Shown: positions 42,269 to 51,027 of the stretch, piece by piece
Layout: every line of letters starts with the position of its first letter
Numbering within the stretch: the stretch's first letter is position 1
Source of the DNA: Streptomyces sp. NBC_00341
Lineage (GTDB): Bacteria; Actinomycetota; Actinomycetes; Streptomycetales; Streptomycetaceae
Assembly: GCF_041435055.1 (NCBI RefSeq)
Contig: NZ_CP108002.1
Span: 3,410,001-3,474,000, forward strand
Direction: 5' to 3'
DNA: 64,000 nt
Position numbers and translations under genes: made by a program
The notes under the pieces: model-generated
What the model was told of the DNA's origin: nothing
The model's input: only the letters and a program-made list of their open reading frames with translations
The model's database searches: none

Positions 42269-44848
42269 TCACCCGTCGGTGGCGATGGCGTTCAGGACGT
42301 TCATCCGGCCGGCCCGGAACGCGGGGACCAGGGCGGCGAACAGTCCGACGAAGGCCGAGGCGACGAAGACCGTGATGATGGTCGGCCACGGGATCTCCAG
42401 GACCCCGAGGCCCTCCAGGGCCAGCAGCTTCTGGGCCGAGGTGCCCCAGCCCATCCCGAGGCCGAGTCCGAGCAGGGCGCCGAACAGGGCGATGACCACG
42501 GACTCCAGCCTGATCATGCGGCGCAGCTGGCGGCGGGAGAGGCCGATGGCGCGCATCAGGCCGATCTCGCGGGTCCGCTCGACGACCGAGAGGGCCAGGG
42601 TGTTCACGACCCCGAGGACCGCGACGATGATCGCCAGGGCGAGCAGTCCGTACACGATGTTCAGGAGCTGGCCGATCTGGTCCTTCAGGTCCTGCTTGAA
42701 GTCGGCCTGGTTCTGCACCTTGTACTGCGGGTACTCGGCGAGCGAGCTCTTGAGGGCGGCGTAGGCCTCCTTCTCCTTGCCGTCCTGCGCCTTGGCGAAC
42801 ATGATCACGTTCGCCGGCATCTTCTCGGCGGGGACGTACTGCTCGGCGGTCGAGGTGTTCAGGTACATCGCGCCCTGGTCCACGCTCGTGTCGTCCGAGG
42901 TGATCGCGGCGACCTTCAGCTTCGCCGGGGTGCCCGCCTTGAACCCGACGGTGATCGTGTCACCGACCTTGATGCCGTGCGCGGTGGCGTAGTCGTCGCC
43001 GACCGACATCGCGTTCTTGCCGTAGGCCGCGGGCAGGTCGCCGGCGACGGTCTCGCGCCGCAGGTCCTGCGGGTACGTCGGGTCGGCGGCGGTGACGTCC
43101 TCGTCCGCCGTCGAACCGTCGGGGTTGGTGAGCTTCGCACCGAGGACTTTGTAGTTGGTGACGTGCTCGATGCCGGGTGCGGTCGCCAGCGCCTTCGCGG
43201 CCTGCGGCACGATCAGCCGGCCGTCCGGCGCCTGCACGATGAAGTCCGCGCCCACCGACTTGTCCAGCTCGTCGGTGGCCGAGGCGACCATGGAGGAGCC
43301 CACCACCGAGAGGCAGGCCACCAGTGCGAGGCCGATCATCAGGGCCGCCCCGGTGGCTCCGGTGCGCCGCGGGTTGCGCAGCGCGTTGCGCTCCGCCAGC
43401 CGGCCGACCGGCCCGAAGAACCGGAGGACGACGACGCTGAGCCCCCGTACGACGACGCCGGCGAGCAGCGGGCCGATCACGATGAAGCCGATGAGGGTGA
43501 GGACCACGCCCAGGCCGAGGAAGGCCGAGCCGTCGCTCGACTTGTCCGCCTGGGTGGTCGCCCAGAGGGCCGCCGCACCCGCGCCGGTGAGGACCAGGCC
43601 GATACCGGCCCTGATCCAGCCGGACTTGGCGTCCGCCGGGGTGCCGGAGTCGCGCAGGGCGGCCATCGGGGAGACCTTGCCGGCCCGGCGGGCCGGGATG
43701 TACGCGGCGAACACGGTCACGATGATGCCGAGCGCGAGCCCGGTCACCGGGGTCGTCCAGGCGATGGTGAGGTCCTGGGTGGACAGCTCCATGCCGACCG
43801 CGCCCATGGCCTTCATCAGGCCGACGGCGAGGCCGACCCCGGCGGCGACGCCGAGGAGCGATCCGACGATGCCGAGGAGCACCGCTTCCAGGAGCACGGA
43901 CCGGTTGACCTGCTTGCGGCTGGAGCCGATGGCCCGCATCAGGCCGATCTCGCGGGTGCGCTGGGCGACCAGCATCGAGAAGGTGTTGACGATCAGGAAG
44001 ATGCCGACGAGGAAGGCGATCCCGGCGAAGCCGAGCATCGCGTACTTCATGACGTCGAGGAAGGAGCCCATGGAGTCCTTGTTGGCGTCCGCGGCCTCCT
44101 TCTGGGTCTGGAGCTTGTACGCGGCGGAGCCGTCCAGGGCGGTGGCGACGTTCTTCTTCAACTGGGTGTCGCTGACGCCGGGTTCGGCGGTGACGGAGAT
44201 CTGGGTGAAGACGTCGGGGCTGCCGAGGAGCTTCTGCTGGGCGGTGGCGGTGTCGAGGTAGACGATGGCCGCGCCCGGGTTGGTGACCTTGAAGGTGGCG
44301 ATGCCGCTGATCTTCGCGCGGACGTCGCCGGTGACGGCGATGGTGCGCAGTTCGTCACCGATCTTCAGGTGGTGCTTGTCCGCGGTGTCGGCGTCGACCA
44401 TGACCTCGGTCGGGCCGCGCGGGGCGTGGCCGGAGGTGATCTCCATGGAACGCAGGTCGTTCCGCGTCCAGTTGCCGGCGAGCGTGGGGGCGCCGGTGTC
44501 GGAGCCCATGTTCTTGTTGTGGCTGTCGACGACGGTGACCGCCGAGCTGGAGACGGCGCCCTCGGCCTTCTTCACCCCGTCGGCCTTCTCGACCTGTGCG
44601 ACGACGGAGGCGGGCAGCGACTCGGGCCTGCCGTTCTCGGGGGTGTCGTCGATCTTGGCCGTCTTCGGGCTGACGGTGACGTCGGCGGAGGTCGCGGCGA
44701 AGAGCTTGTCGAACGTGGTGTTCATCGTGTCGGTGAAGACGAGCGTGCCGCACACGAACGCGACCGACAGCAGGACGGCGACGGCGGAGAGCGCCATCCG
44801 GCCCTTGTGCGCGAAGAAGTTGCGCATCGAGGTCTTCCAGACGGTCAT
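42269..44848 (-). CDS. FtsX-like ABC transporter permease, second copy
   Basis: 859 residues with the same two-FtsX layout as the permease at 4697-7225: cytoplasmic start (WKTSMRNFFAHKGRMALSAV), MacB_PCD-like extracellular domain, FtsX helices around 265-395, second extracellular domain, and a last FtsX unit ending VPAFRAGRMNVLNAIATDG. The signature NTFSMLVAQRTREIGLMRAIGSSRKQV is repeated near the C-terminus (NTLALSVVERTREIGLMRAIG). The start overlaps the ATPase stop by four bases. Cargo unknown; envelope stress or lipoprotein handling is typical for the group. Confidence 0.92.
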   Translation of the reverse strand: MTVWKTSMRNFFAHKGRMALSAVAVLLSVAFVCGTLVFTDTMNTTFDKLFAATSADVTVSPKTAKIDDTPENGRPESLPASVVAQVEKADGVKKAEGAVSSSAVTVVDSHNKNMGSDTGAPTLAGNWTRNDLRSMEITSGHAPRGPTEVMVDADTADKHHLKIGDELRTIAVTGDVRAKISGIATFKVTNPGAAIVYLDTATAQQKLLGSPDVFTQISVTAEPGVSDTQLKKNVATALDGSAAYKLQTQKEAADANKDSMGSFLDVMKYAMLGFAGIAFLVGIFLIVNTFSMLVAQRTREIGLMRAIGSSRKQVNRSVLLEAVLLGIVGSLLGVAAGVGLAVGLMKAMGAVGMELSTQDLTIAWTTPVTGLALGIIVTVFAAYIPARRAGKVSPMAALRDSGTPADAKSGWIRAGIGLVLTGAGAAALWATTQADKSSDGSAFLGLGVVLTLIGFIVIGPLLAGVVVRGLSVVVLRFFGPVGRLAERNALRNPRRTGATGAALMIGLALVACLSVVGSSMVASATDELDKSVGADFIVQAPDGRLIVPQAAKALATAPGIEHVTNYKVLGAKLTNPDGSTADEDVTAADPTYPQDLRRETVAGDLPAAYGKNAMSVGDDYATAHGIKVGDTITVGFKAGTPAKLKVAAITSDDTSVDQGAMYLNTSTAEQYVPAEKMPANVIMFAKAQDGKEKEAYAALKSSLAEYPQYKVQNQADFKQDLKDQIGQLLNIVYGLLALAIIVAVLGVVNTLALSVVERTREIGLMRAIGLSRRQLRRMIRLESVVIALFGALLGLGLGMGWGTSAQKLLALEGLGVLEIPWPTIITVFVASAFVGLFAALVPAFRAGRMNVLNAIATDG

Positions 44849-45633
44849 GAGGTCCGCCCGCGCGCGTCGAAGTCCTTCATCCGGTCCAGCACCTGGTCCG
44901 CGGTCGGGTTGAGCATCTCGTCGACGAGGCGCCCGTCCGCGAGGTACAGCACCCGGTCCGCGTAGGAGGCGGCGACCGGGTCGTGGGTGACCATGACGAT
45001 GGTCTGGCCCAGCTCGTCCACGGACTTGCGCAGGAAGTCGAGCACTTCGGCGCCGGCCCGCGAGTCCAGGTTCCCGGTCGGCTCGTCACCGAAGATGATC
45101 TCCGGCTGCGTGGCGAGCGCCCGCGCCACCGCGACCCGCTGCTGCTGGCCTCCGGAGAGCTCGGTCGGCCGGTGCTTCAGCCGCTCAGAGAGGCCCACGG
45201 TCTCCACGACCTGCCGCAGCCAGGCGGCGTCCGGCCTGCGGCCGGCGATGTCCATCGGCAGCGTGATGTTCTCCAGCGCGTTCAGCGTCGGCAGGAGGTT
45301 GAACGCCTGGAAGATGAACCCGATCCGGTCCCGCCGGAGCTGGGTCAGCTTCTTGTCCTTGAGGCCGGTGATCTCGGTCTCGGCGAGGTGGATCTGCCCG
45401 GAGGTCACGGTGTCGAGTCCGGCCAGGCAGTGCATCAGCGTCGACTTGCCGGAACCGGACGGGCCCATGATCGCGGTGAACTGCCCGCGTGCGATGTCCA
45501 CATCGACGTGGTCGAGGGCGACGACCCGGGTCTCTCCGACCCCGTACGCCTTGACGACCTGCCGCGCTCGCGCAGCAACAGCCGTACGCCCTCCAGTGCC
45601 CTCGTGCCTGGGAATGGTCACAGCCGTTGTCAC
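44845..45633 (-). CDS. ABC transporter ATP-binding protein, MacB/LolD type, second copy
   Basis: 262 residues from GTG at 45633, with AGGAGA 7 bases upstream. Motifs GPSGSGKST, FIFQAFNLLPTLNALENI, LSGGQQQRV, IIFGDEPTGNLDS and MVTHDP are intact. Long blocks are identical to the ATPase at 3810-4580, so the two modules are recent paralogues or kept similar by gene conversion. Co-transcribed and coupled with the permease. The promoter region includes a 12-bp palindrome at 45883-45894. Confidence 0.93.
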   Translation of the reverse strand: MTTAVTIPRHEGTGGRTAVAARARQVVKAYGVGETRVVALDHVDVDIARGQFTAIMGPSGSGKSTLMHCLAGLDTVTSGQIHLAETEITGLKDKKLTQLRRDRIGFIFQAFNLLPTLNALENITLPMDIAGRRPDAAWLRQVVETVGLSERLKHRPTELSGGQQQRVAVARALATQPEIIFGDEPTGNLDSRAGAEVLDFLRKSVDELGQTIVMVTHDPVAASYADRVLYLADGRLVDEMLNPTADQVLDRMKDFDARGRTS

Positions 45634-45972
45634 GGTTTCTCTCCTATGTCGGTCAGCGCCGAGCGGGCGCCGTCTGCGCCGAGTGGTCGCTGTCTGCTCT
45701 GAAGTCTGTCGGCCCGAGGGGGTCCCGCGCGCTGGTGCCCAGCGCAGTCTTCGGGTGGGGTTTTCCCCACCCCGCCCCCTGCGGTCAGCCGCAATCGCGG
45801 TGTGTGAACCACGCTACGGAGAGGGCGGCACCGACCACGTCCTCCGCCGGGAGGAACGGCCCCTGGGCAGAAGTAGGGAGCTACCCCTAGGGGTCTCGGC
45901 CCCCGGGTGGAGAGGTTTCTCAGGGACTGGTTCCAAGGGTGCACACCGTTCGGGCCCTTCGGGGCAGCCGCG
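45634..45972. other. Upstream region of the second ABC operon
   Basis: No supported gene. It contains the palindrome ACCCCTAGGGGT (45883-45894), preceded by GTAGGGAGCT, about 250 bp before the ATPase start. No terminator hairpin was recognised for the aldo/keto reductase, which initiates from the far side. Confidence 0.45.
45883..45894. promoter_or_regulatory. 12-bp perfect palindrome ACCCCTAGGGGT
   Basis: Isolated perfect palindrome with a half-site-like TAGGG 10 bases earlier (45874-45878). Candidate operator of the second ABC exporter. No regulator gene is adjacent. Confidence 0.4.
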
Positions 45973-46851
45973 CTACCTCGCGTCCTCCAGTCGCGTCAGC
46001 TCCGCCTCGCTCAGCTTGAGCCCCGCGGCCCGCGCCGAGTCCTGGACCGATGCCGGGCGGCTGGCTCCCGGCACCGGGATCACCGCCGGGGAGCGGGCCA
46101 ACAGCCAAGCCAGGGCTACCTGTTGGGGGCTGACCCGGTGCTCGGCCGCGATGTCGTGGAAGGCGGTGCCCGCGGAGGTCGGACCCGCCGGGCCGTCGAG
46201 CGCGCTTCGGGTGATGCCGCCCAGCGGACTCCAGGGCAGGAAGGCGAGGCCCAGTTCCGTACTCAGCCGGAGCTCGGGCTCGCCGCCGCGCACCGCGGGT
46301 GAGTACTGGTTCTGGACGCAGACCAGTGCGCCGCCCAGGATCGCGTGCGCCTCCCGGATCTGATCGGTGGTCACGTTGGAGATCCCCGCGGCCAGGATCG
46401 TGCCCGCGTCGAGCAGCTCGCGCAGCGCGCCGACGGAGTCGGCCCAGGGCACGGCCGGATCGGGCTTGTGCAGCTGGTAGAGGCCGATCGCCTCGACGCC
46501 CAGGCGCCCGGCGGAGGCCTCGGCGGCGCGCTTGAGGTGGGCAGGGGTGCCGTTGACCGTCCAGCTGCCGTCTCCGGGCCGGCCGCGCCCGCCCTTGGTC
46601 GCGACCAGGACGCCGGAGGTGTCGCCGCCGTAGCTGCGCAGGGCGCGGGCGACGAGGAGTTCGTTGTGGCCCCTCTCGTCGGCGTGCCAGTGGTAGCTGT
46701 CGGCGGTGTCGATGAGCGTGATGCCCGCGTCGAGGGCGGCGTGGACGGTGGCGACGGCCCGCTGTTCGTCCGGGCGCCCCTCGATGGAGAGCGGCATGGC
46801 GCCCAGACCGATGGCGCTGACCGTGCTGTTTCCGATGGACCGGTAGTGCAT
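45973..46851 (-). CDS. Aldo/keto reductase
   Basis: 292 residues from ATG at 46851; GAGGAG lies about 10 bases upstream. The TIM-barrel AKR pattern is clear: IGLGAMPLSIEG, ITLIDTADSYHWHADERGHNELLVARAL with the catalytic Asp and Tyr, VLVATKGG (Lys), YQLHKPDP (His), LAAGISNVT, and VIPVPGASRPASVQDSARAAGL near the NADPH site. It belongs to the general oxidoreductase group of the family; substrate unknown. The ATG lies 14 bases after the stop of the upstream epimerase-type gene, so the two form an operon. Confidence 0.92.
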   Translation of the reverse strand: MHYRSIGNSTVSAIGLGAMPLSIEGRPDEQRAVATVHAALDAGITLIDTADSYHWHADERGHNELLVARALRSYGGDTSGVLVATKGGRGRPGDGSWTVNGTPAHLKRAAEASAGRLGVEAIGLYQLHKPDPAVPWADSVGALRELLDAGTILAAGISNVTTDQIREAHAILGGALVCVQNQYSPAVRGGEPELRLSTELGLAFLPWSPLGGITRSALDGPAGPTSAGTAFHDIAAEHRVSPQQVALAWLLARSPAVIPVPGASRPASVQDSARAAGLKLSEAELTRLEDAR

Positions 46852-46865
46852 GGTGCGCAGGCTCC

Positions 46866-47807
46866 TCAGGCAGCGGGGACGTCGGACGCGGCAAGGGCTT
46901 CTGCGACGGCGCCGGGCAGCCAGTCGCCGGTGCGGGAGAAGACGAAACCCAGTTCCTTCGCCCGGCCGTTGCTCATGGCGTAGTGCCGGTCGAAGGAGAA
47001 CGGGCCGGCCTGCTCGCCGTCGGCGGCGGTCCGGAACACGGGCCGACGGCCGGACCGGGCCGCGATGGCGGCCACCAGTTCGCGTACGTCGAGCAGGTCG
47101 TCGGAGCAGGCGTTCAGGGGGCCGGTGAAGCCGGTCGCCGTGGCCGCCCACAGGAGCAGGTCCGCCAGCTCCTCGTAGTGGATGAAGACCGTGGGCAGCT
47201 CCCGTGCGTGCACGATGATCTCCCCTCCCCCGGCGAGGCGGTCGACGTAGTACGCCAGCCGGCCGGTGAACTCCCGCGATCCGCCGCCCAGTACGTGGGC
47301 GCAGCGCACGGAGGCGAACGCGAACGCGGCGTCCCTGGTGAAGACGGCCTCCGCCTGGCGCTTGCCCTCGGCGTAGTGGTCCTCCAGATAGGTCTCGTCG
47401 TGCCAGGGCAGGTCCGTGCGGACCGTCCAGGTGGCCGGGTCCACGAGTTCCTCCGGCACCGGGGTGTGCCGCGCGACGGCCGGCAGGGCGGCGGAAGCCG
47501 GATCGTAGACCTCGATGGTGGACGTCATGACGTACCGCCGGGTGCGGCCGGAGAAGGCGCGGACGGCGATCGCGGCCTGCACCGGGGTGTAGCAGACCTG
47601 GTCGACGACCACGTCGAAGGTGCGCGTACCGAGGGCGGCGGCGAGGGCGGCCCCGTCGTCGCGGTCGACGACGAGGTGCTCGACACCCGGAGGCGGCAGG
47701 GTGGAGCCGCGATTGATGACCGTCACCCGGTGTCCGGCGGCATGCAGCCGCTCGACCAGGAGCTTTCCGAAGTAGCGGCTTCCGCCGATGACGCAGATCC
47801 TTTGCAT
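46866..47807 (-). CDS. NAD-dependent epimerase/dehydratase (extended SDR)
   Basis: 313 residues from ATG at 47807. The Rossmann motif is slightly atypical: ICVIGGSRYFGKLLVERL (GGSRYFG in place of GGTGFIG). VINRGS and VVDRDD follow, then VMTSTIEVYDP. The catalytic YxxxK is seen as YAEGKRQAE. This resembles atypical extended SDRs related to isoflavone reductase or mRNA-binding CSP41 proteins. It is divergent from a LysR regulator and upstream of the aldo/keto reductase, suggesting a small LysR-controlled redox operon. Confidence 0.88.
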   Translation of the reverse strand: MQRICVIGGSRYFGKLLVERLHAAGHRVTVINRGSTLPPPGVEHLVVDRDDGAALAAALGTRTFDVVVDQVCYTPVQAAIAVRAFSGRTRRYVMTSTIEVYDPASAALPAVARHTPVPEELVDPATWTVRTDLPWHDETYLEDHYAEGKRQAEAVFTRDAAFAFASVRCAHVLGGGSREFTGRLAYYVDRLAGGGEIIVHARELPTVFIHYEELADLLLWAATATGFTGPLNACSDDLLDVRELVAAIAARSGRRPVFRTAADGEQAGPFSFDRHYAMSNGRAKELGFVFSRTGDWLPGAVAEALAASDVPAA

Positions 47808-47861
47808 GCCCCCATCCTGGAGACGTAGCGTCATCAGCAGAAGTATCGGCTTACTGGACGG

Positions 47862-47875
47862 GTATTAAGGAATAC
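47862..47875. promoter_or_regulatory. Inverted repeat GTATT-AAGG-AATAC in the LysR divergent promoter
   Basis: Perfect 5-bp arms just upstream of the LysR TTG start; the central AAGG is also its ribosome site. It fits a T-N11-A-type LysR recognition site and would place autoregulation at the start of translation. Confidence 0.45.
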
Positions 47876-47877
47876 TG

Positions 47878-48792
47878 TTGATCGATGTGCAGCGGCTCCG
47901 AGTCCTGCGGGCGGTGGCGGAGCACGGCAGCTTCAACCGGGCGGCCGCCGCCCTGCGGCTCACTCCCTCGGCCGTCTCCCAGCACGTGGCCGCCCTGGAG
48001 CGCAGCCTCGGCAGCCAGGTCTTCGCGCGCAGCACGCGCGGTGTCACCCTCACCGCGGCCGGCCGCATCATGGTCGGCGCGGCCGAGTCGGTCGCCGCCG
48101 AACTCGAACACGCGGCGCAACAGGTCACCGAGCTGAGTACGGGCCGGGCCCAGCTCACCGTCGCCACGTTCTCCAGCGGTGGCAGGCTCCTGCTCCCCGG
48201 CGCCCTCACCGAGCTGACGGCGGCTCATCCCGGCACCGTCCTCCATGTCAGGGAGTTCGAGCCGGAGGACAGCCTGCCCCTGGTCCGTCAGGGCGCCGTG
48301 GACCTCGCGCTCGCCTACCGCTTCGACGGCCCGCTGCCCGGCCGGCCGGGCGGCGGCAGCCCCGCGCTGGAGTGGACGGCGCTCATGGACGACCCGCTGC
48401 ACGTCGTCCTGCCCGAGGGGCACCGCCTGGCCGGCCGGCAGGCGCTCGACCCGGCCGAGCTGGCAGCCGAGCCCTGGGTGCTCGGCTGCCTCAAGACCGA
48501 GGCGTACCTGCGGCGTTACGCCGAGCGGGCGGGCTTCGAACCGGAGGTGCGCGGCACGACCAGCGACTACTTCTTCGCCCGCTCGCTCGTCGCCGCGGGC
48601 GTGGGTGTCTCGCTGATCCCGTCCATCGCACTGGCACCCGAGGTACCGGGCGTACGCGCCGTCCCGGTCCAACCACCGGCTCCGGCACGGCACATCGGCG
48701 TGGCCACGCTCGGCCACCGCCGCAGCCGCCTCCAGGTGACGGCTCTGGTCCGGGCCCTCCAGAGGCAGGCAGCGGCGCTGGACGAGGGGTGA
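47878..48792 (+). CDS. LysR-family transcriptional regulator
   Basis: 304 residues from TTG at 47878, supported by AAGGA 6-7 bases upstream and by the canonical opening IDVQRLRVLRAVAEHGSFNR. The winged helix includes AAAALRLTPSAVSQHVAALERSLG. The LysR substrate-binding domain (about 90-300) has VATFSSGGRLLLPGAL and VAAGVGVSLIPSIAL. It is divergent from the epimerase/AKR operon and is its likely activator or repressor. A 23-bp terminator follows. Confidence 0.93.
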   Translation: MIDVQRLRVLRAVAEHGSFNRAAAALRLTPSAVSQHVAALERSLGSQVFARSTRGVTLTAAGRIMVGAAESVAAELEHAAQQVTELSTGRAQLTVATFSSGGRLLLPGALTELTAAHPGTVLHVREFEPEDSLPLVRQGAVDLALAYRFDGPLPGRPGGGSPALEWTALMDDPLHVVLPEGHRLAGRQALDPAELAAEPWVLGCLKTEAYLRRYAERAGFEPEVRGTTSDYFFARSLVAAGVGVSLIPSIALAPEVPGVRAVPVQPPAPARHIGVATLGHRRSRLQVTALVRALQRQAAALDEG

Positions 48793-48798
48793 GCGCGG

Positions 48799-48846
48799 GA
48801 GGGCGTGCGGTCGGGCTCCAGACCTGGAGTCCGACCGCACGCCCTC
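48799..48846. terminator. Bidirectional terminator, 23-bp stem
   Basis: Arms 48799-48821 and 48824-48846 with one G-U type mismatch, between the convergent LysR and MFS genes. Confidence 0.83.
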
Positions 48847-48868
48847 ACCCGGTGCCGCGGGACCGAGG

Positions 48869-50323
48869 TCAGCCCCTGGCCGGGGCCACCTCGGGCGAGG
48901 CGGCCGCGTCGGTCTTCTCGCCGGTGGCCGAACCACGGACGGCCGGGATGAACGTCGAGATCACCGCAGCGATGACGGCGACGGCGCAGCCGAACACCAG
49001 CCCCGTGCGGAACCCGGCCTCCGAGGTGAGGCTGAAGCCGCCCGTCTCCGTCGTCATCTGCGAGAGGACCGCGCCGATCACGGCGGCGCCGATCGAGGTG
49101 CCGAGCGCGCGCATGAGGGTGTTGAACCCGTTGGCGGCGGCGGTCTCGGAGGCCGGGACCGCGCTCATGATCAGGGCGGGCATCGCGCCGTAGGCGAGGC
49201 CGACACCGCTGCTGCTGACCATCAGGAACAGCATCAGGCCCCAGGCGGAGCCCATCAGGAGGATGCCGAGACCGTAGGCCACCGCGATGACCAGCACCCC
49301 GCTGATCAGGGTGAACTTCGGCCCGCGGGCGTCGGTGAGCTTCCCGCCCAGCGGGGAGACGATCATCATCATGATGCCGCCGGGGGCCATCCACAGGCCT
49401 GCCGCGAGCATCGACTGGCCCAGTCCGTAGCCGGTGGCCTCGGGGAACTGCAGCAACTGCGGCGCGATCAGCATGCCCGCGTACATGCCGAAGCCGACGA
49501 AGAGCGAGGCGAGGTTGGTGATGAGCACCCGGGGGCGGGCCGTGGTGCGCAGGTCGACCAGCGGGTCCCTGGTGCGCAGTTCCCAGAATCCCCAGGCCAG
49601 GAGCACCACGACGGAGGCGACGAACAGGCCGACCGTCGTCGTGGAGGCCCAGCCCCACTCGGCGCCCTTGGAGACGGCGAGGAGCAGGCAGACCAGGCCG
49701 ACGGCGAGACCGAGCGCGCCGGGCACGTCGAAACGCTGCCCCTTGGCGCCGGCCGGGACGTCCGGGATCAGGAACCAGATCAGTGCGGAGATGGTGAGGG
49801 CCAGCGCCGCGGAGCCCCAGAACAGCACCCGCCAGTTCGCGTACTGGGCGACCGCGGAGGCGATCGGCAGGCCGAGGGCGCCGCCGATCCCGAGGGAGGC
49901 GCTCACCAGGGCGATGGAGGAGCTGAGCTTCTCCCTCGGCACCACGTCACGCAGCAGGGCGATACCGAGCGGCACCATGCCCATGCCCATGCCCTGCAGA
50001 CCGCGCCCGATGATCATCGGGACGACGGAGGACGCGAGGGCGCACACCACGGAACCGACGAACAGCGGCACCGAGCACACCAGCAGCATCCGGCGCTTGC
50101 CCAGCAGGTCACCCAGCCGCCCGGAGACCGGCACGCACACCGCCGAGACCAGCAGGGTGACGGTGATCACCCAAGTGGCGTTGGAGGAGGACGTGTTGAG
50201 GAGCTTCGGCAGCTCCGCGATGAGCGGTGTGACCAGGGTCTGCATGACGGCCGCCACGGTTCCGGCGAACGCGAGCGTCGCGACCACACCGCCCGTTCTG
50301 GCTGTCGGCTGGGGGGCATCCAT
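48869..50323 (-). CDS. DHA2-family MFS drug efflux transporter
   Basis: 484 residues and about 14 membrane helices, the DHA2/EmrB-QacA number. Motif A is seen in SGRLGDLLGKRRMLL, motif B in IIGRGLQGMGMGMVPLGIAL, and motif C in ASLGIGGALGLPIASAVAQ. ATG at 50323 has AGGAG 8 bases upstream. It is divergent from a MarR regulator, which probably represses it. A six-copy 12-bp repeat lies in the leader between the start and the inverted repeats. Confidence 0.93.
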   Translation of the reverse strand: MDAPQPTARTGGVVATLAFAGTVAAVMQTLVTPLIAELPKLLNTSSSNATWVITVTLLVSAVCVPVSGRLGDLLGKRRMLLVCSVPLFVGSVVCALASSVVPMIIGRGLQGMGMGMVPLGIALLRDVVPREKLSSSIALVSASLGIGGALGLPIASAVAQYANWRVLFWGSAALALTISALIWFLIPDVPAGAKGQRFDVPGALGLAVGLVCLLLAVSKGAEWGWASTTTVGLFVASVVVLLAWGFWELRTRDPLVDLRTTARPRVLITNLASLFVGFGMYAGMLIAPQLLQFPEATGYGLGQSMLAAGLWMAPGGIMMMIVSPLGGKLTDARGPKFTLISGVLVIAVAYGLGILLMGSAWGLMLFLMVSSSGVGLAYGAMPALIMSAVPASETAAANGFNTLMRALGTSIGAAVIGAVLSQMTTETGGFSLTSEAGFRTGLVFGCAVAVIAAVISTFIPAVRGSATGEKTDAAASPEVAPARG

Positions 50324-50357
50324 GAGGAGGAACTCCTAAAAGGGTCGTCGTCCGGTC

Positions 50358-50427
50358 CGCCGGGACGTCCGCCGGACAGTTCGCTGGACGGCCCGCTGGA
50401 CAGTGCGCCGGGCAGCCCGCCTGAGAT
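50358..50427. repeat. 12-bp tandem repeat, six copies, in the MFS leader
   Basis: Units with consensus CGCYGGACRGYC start at 50358, 50370, 50382, 50394, 50406 and 50418. They are degenerate but strictly periodic. The array lies between the efflux gene start and the MarR-type inverted repeats. Confidence 0.75.
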
Positions 50428-50433
50428 AGCGAT

Positions 50434-50465
50434 GTGCATCGTACACGCCTAATGTGTCATACACA
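50434..50465. promoter_or_regulatory. Twin MarR operator candidates (GTGCA-TCG-TACAC and TGTGT-CAT-ACACA)
   Basis: Two inverted repeats centred 19 bp apart in the MFS/MarR divergent promoter: 50434-50446 with one mismatch and 50453-50465 perfect. Both share GTG...CAC arms. Probable binding sites of the adjacent MarR regulator. Confidence 0.6.
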
Positions 50466-50535
50466 CCACGTGCCAGATGCACGCCGCGTGAGAGCATGAT
50501 CCGGAGCCCATCGGAGAGCAGGAGGCCGCTAAGAC

Positions 50536-50991
50536 ATGGCCAGGCCCACGGACCAAGTGGAGTACGAGCAGATGCTGCTCGGGCGGCACGACCTCGCCCA
50601 CCAGAGGGGCGGACGGCACAAATACGCCCTCATGGACCGCAGCGCCTACATCCTGCTGAGCCGCATCCGGATCCAGGGCCCCATGTCCAACGGCGAACTG
50701 AGCGAGGCGTTCGGACTCGACGCCTCCACCCTCAACCGCCAGACCGCGGCGGCGACCCGCGCCGGACTGGCCGAACGCATCGCGGACCCGGGCGGCGGCA
50801 TGGCCCGCAAATTCCGCATCACGGAGAAGGGCGCCGCCCTCCTCGACCAGGAGCGCGAACGCGTCGTACGCGCCCTGGACCAGGTCATGCACGACTGGCC
50901 GGAGGACGACATCGCCGCGTTCGCCGGCTACCTCAAACGCTTCAACAGCGGCATCGAGCAGCTCTCCAAGCAGCCCTGGCCGCGCCCCTGA
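50536..50991 (+). CDS. MarR-family transcriptional regulator
   Basis: 151 residues. The winged helix (about 35-105) contains AYILLSRIRIQGPMSNGELSEAFGLDASTLNRQTAAATRAGLAERIADPGGGMARKFRITEKG. The flanking helices provide the dimer interface. It is divergent from the DHA2 efflux gene with paired inverted repeats between them, the usual arrangement for MarR repression of a drug pump. Ligand unknown. Confidence 0.92.
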   Translation: MARPTDQVEYEQMLLGRHDLAHQRGGRHKYALMDRSAYILLSRIRIQGPMSNGELSEAFGLDASTLNRQTAAATRAGLAERIADPGGGMARKFRITEKGAALLDQERERVVRALDQVMHDWPEDDIAAFAGYLKRFNSGIEQLSKQPWPRP

Positions 50992-51027
50992 CCCCGGCCG
51001 GCCCCCTCAGCCCCCTCTAGGTACCTC

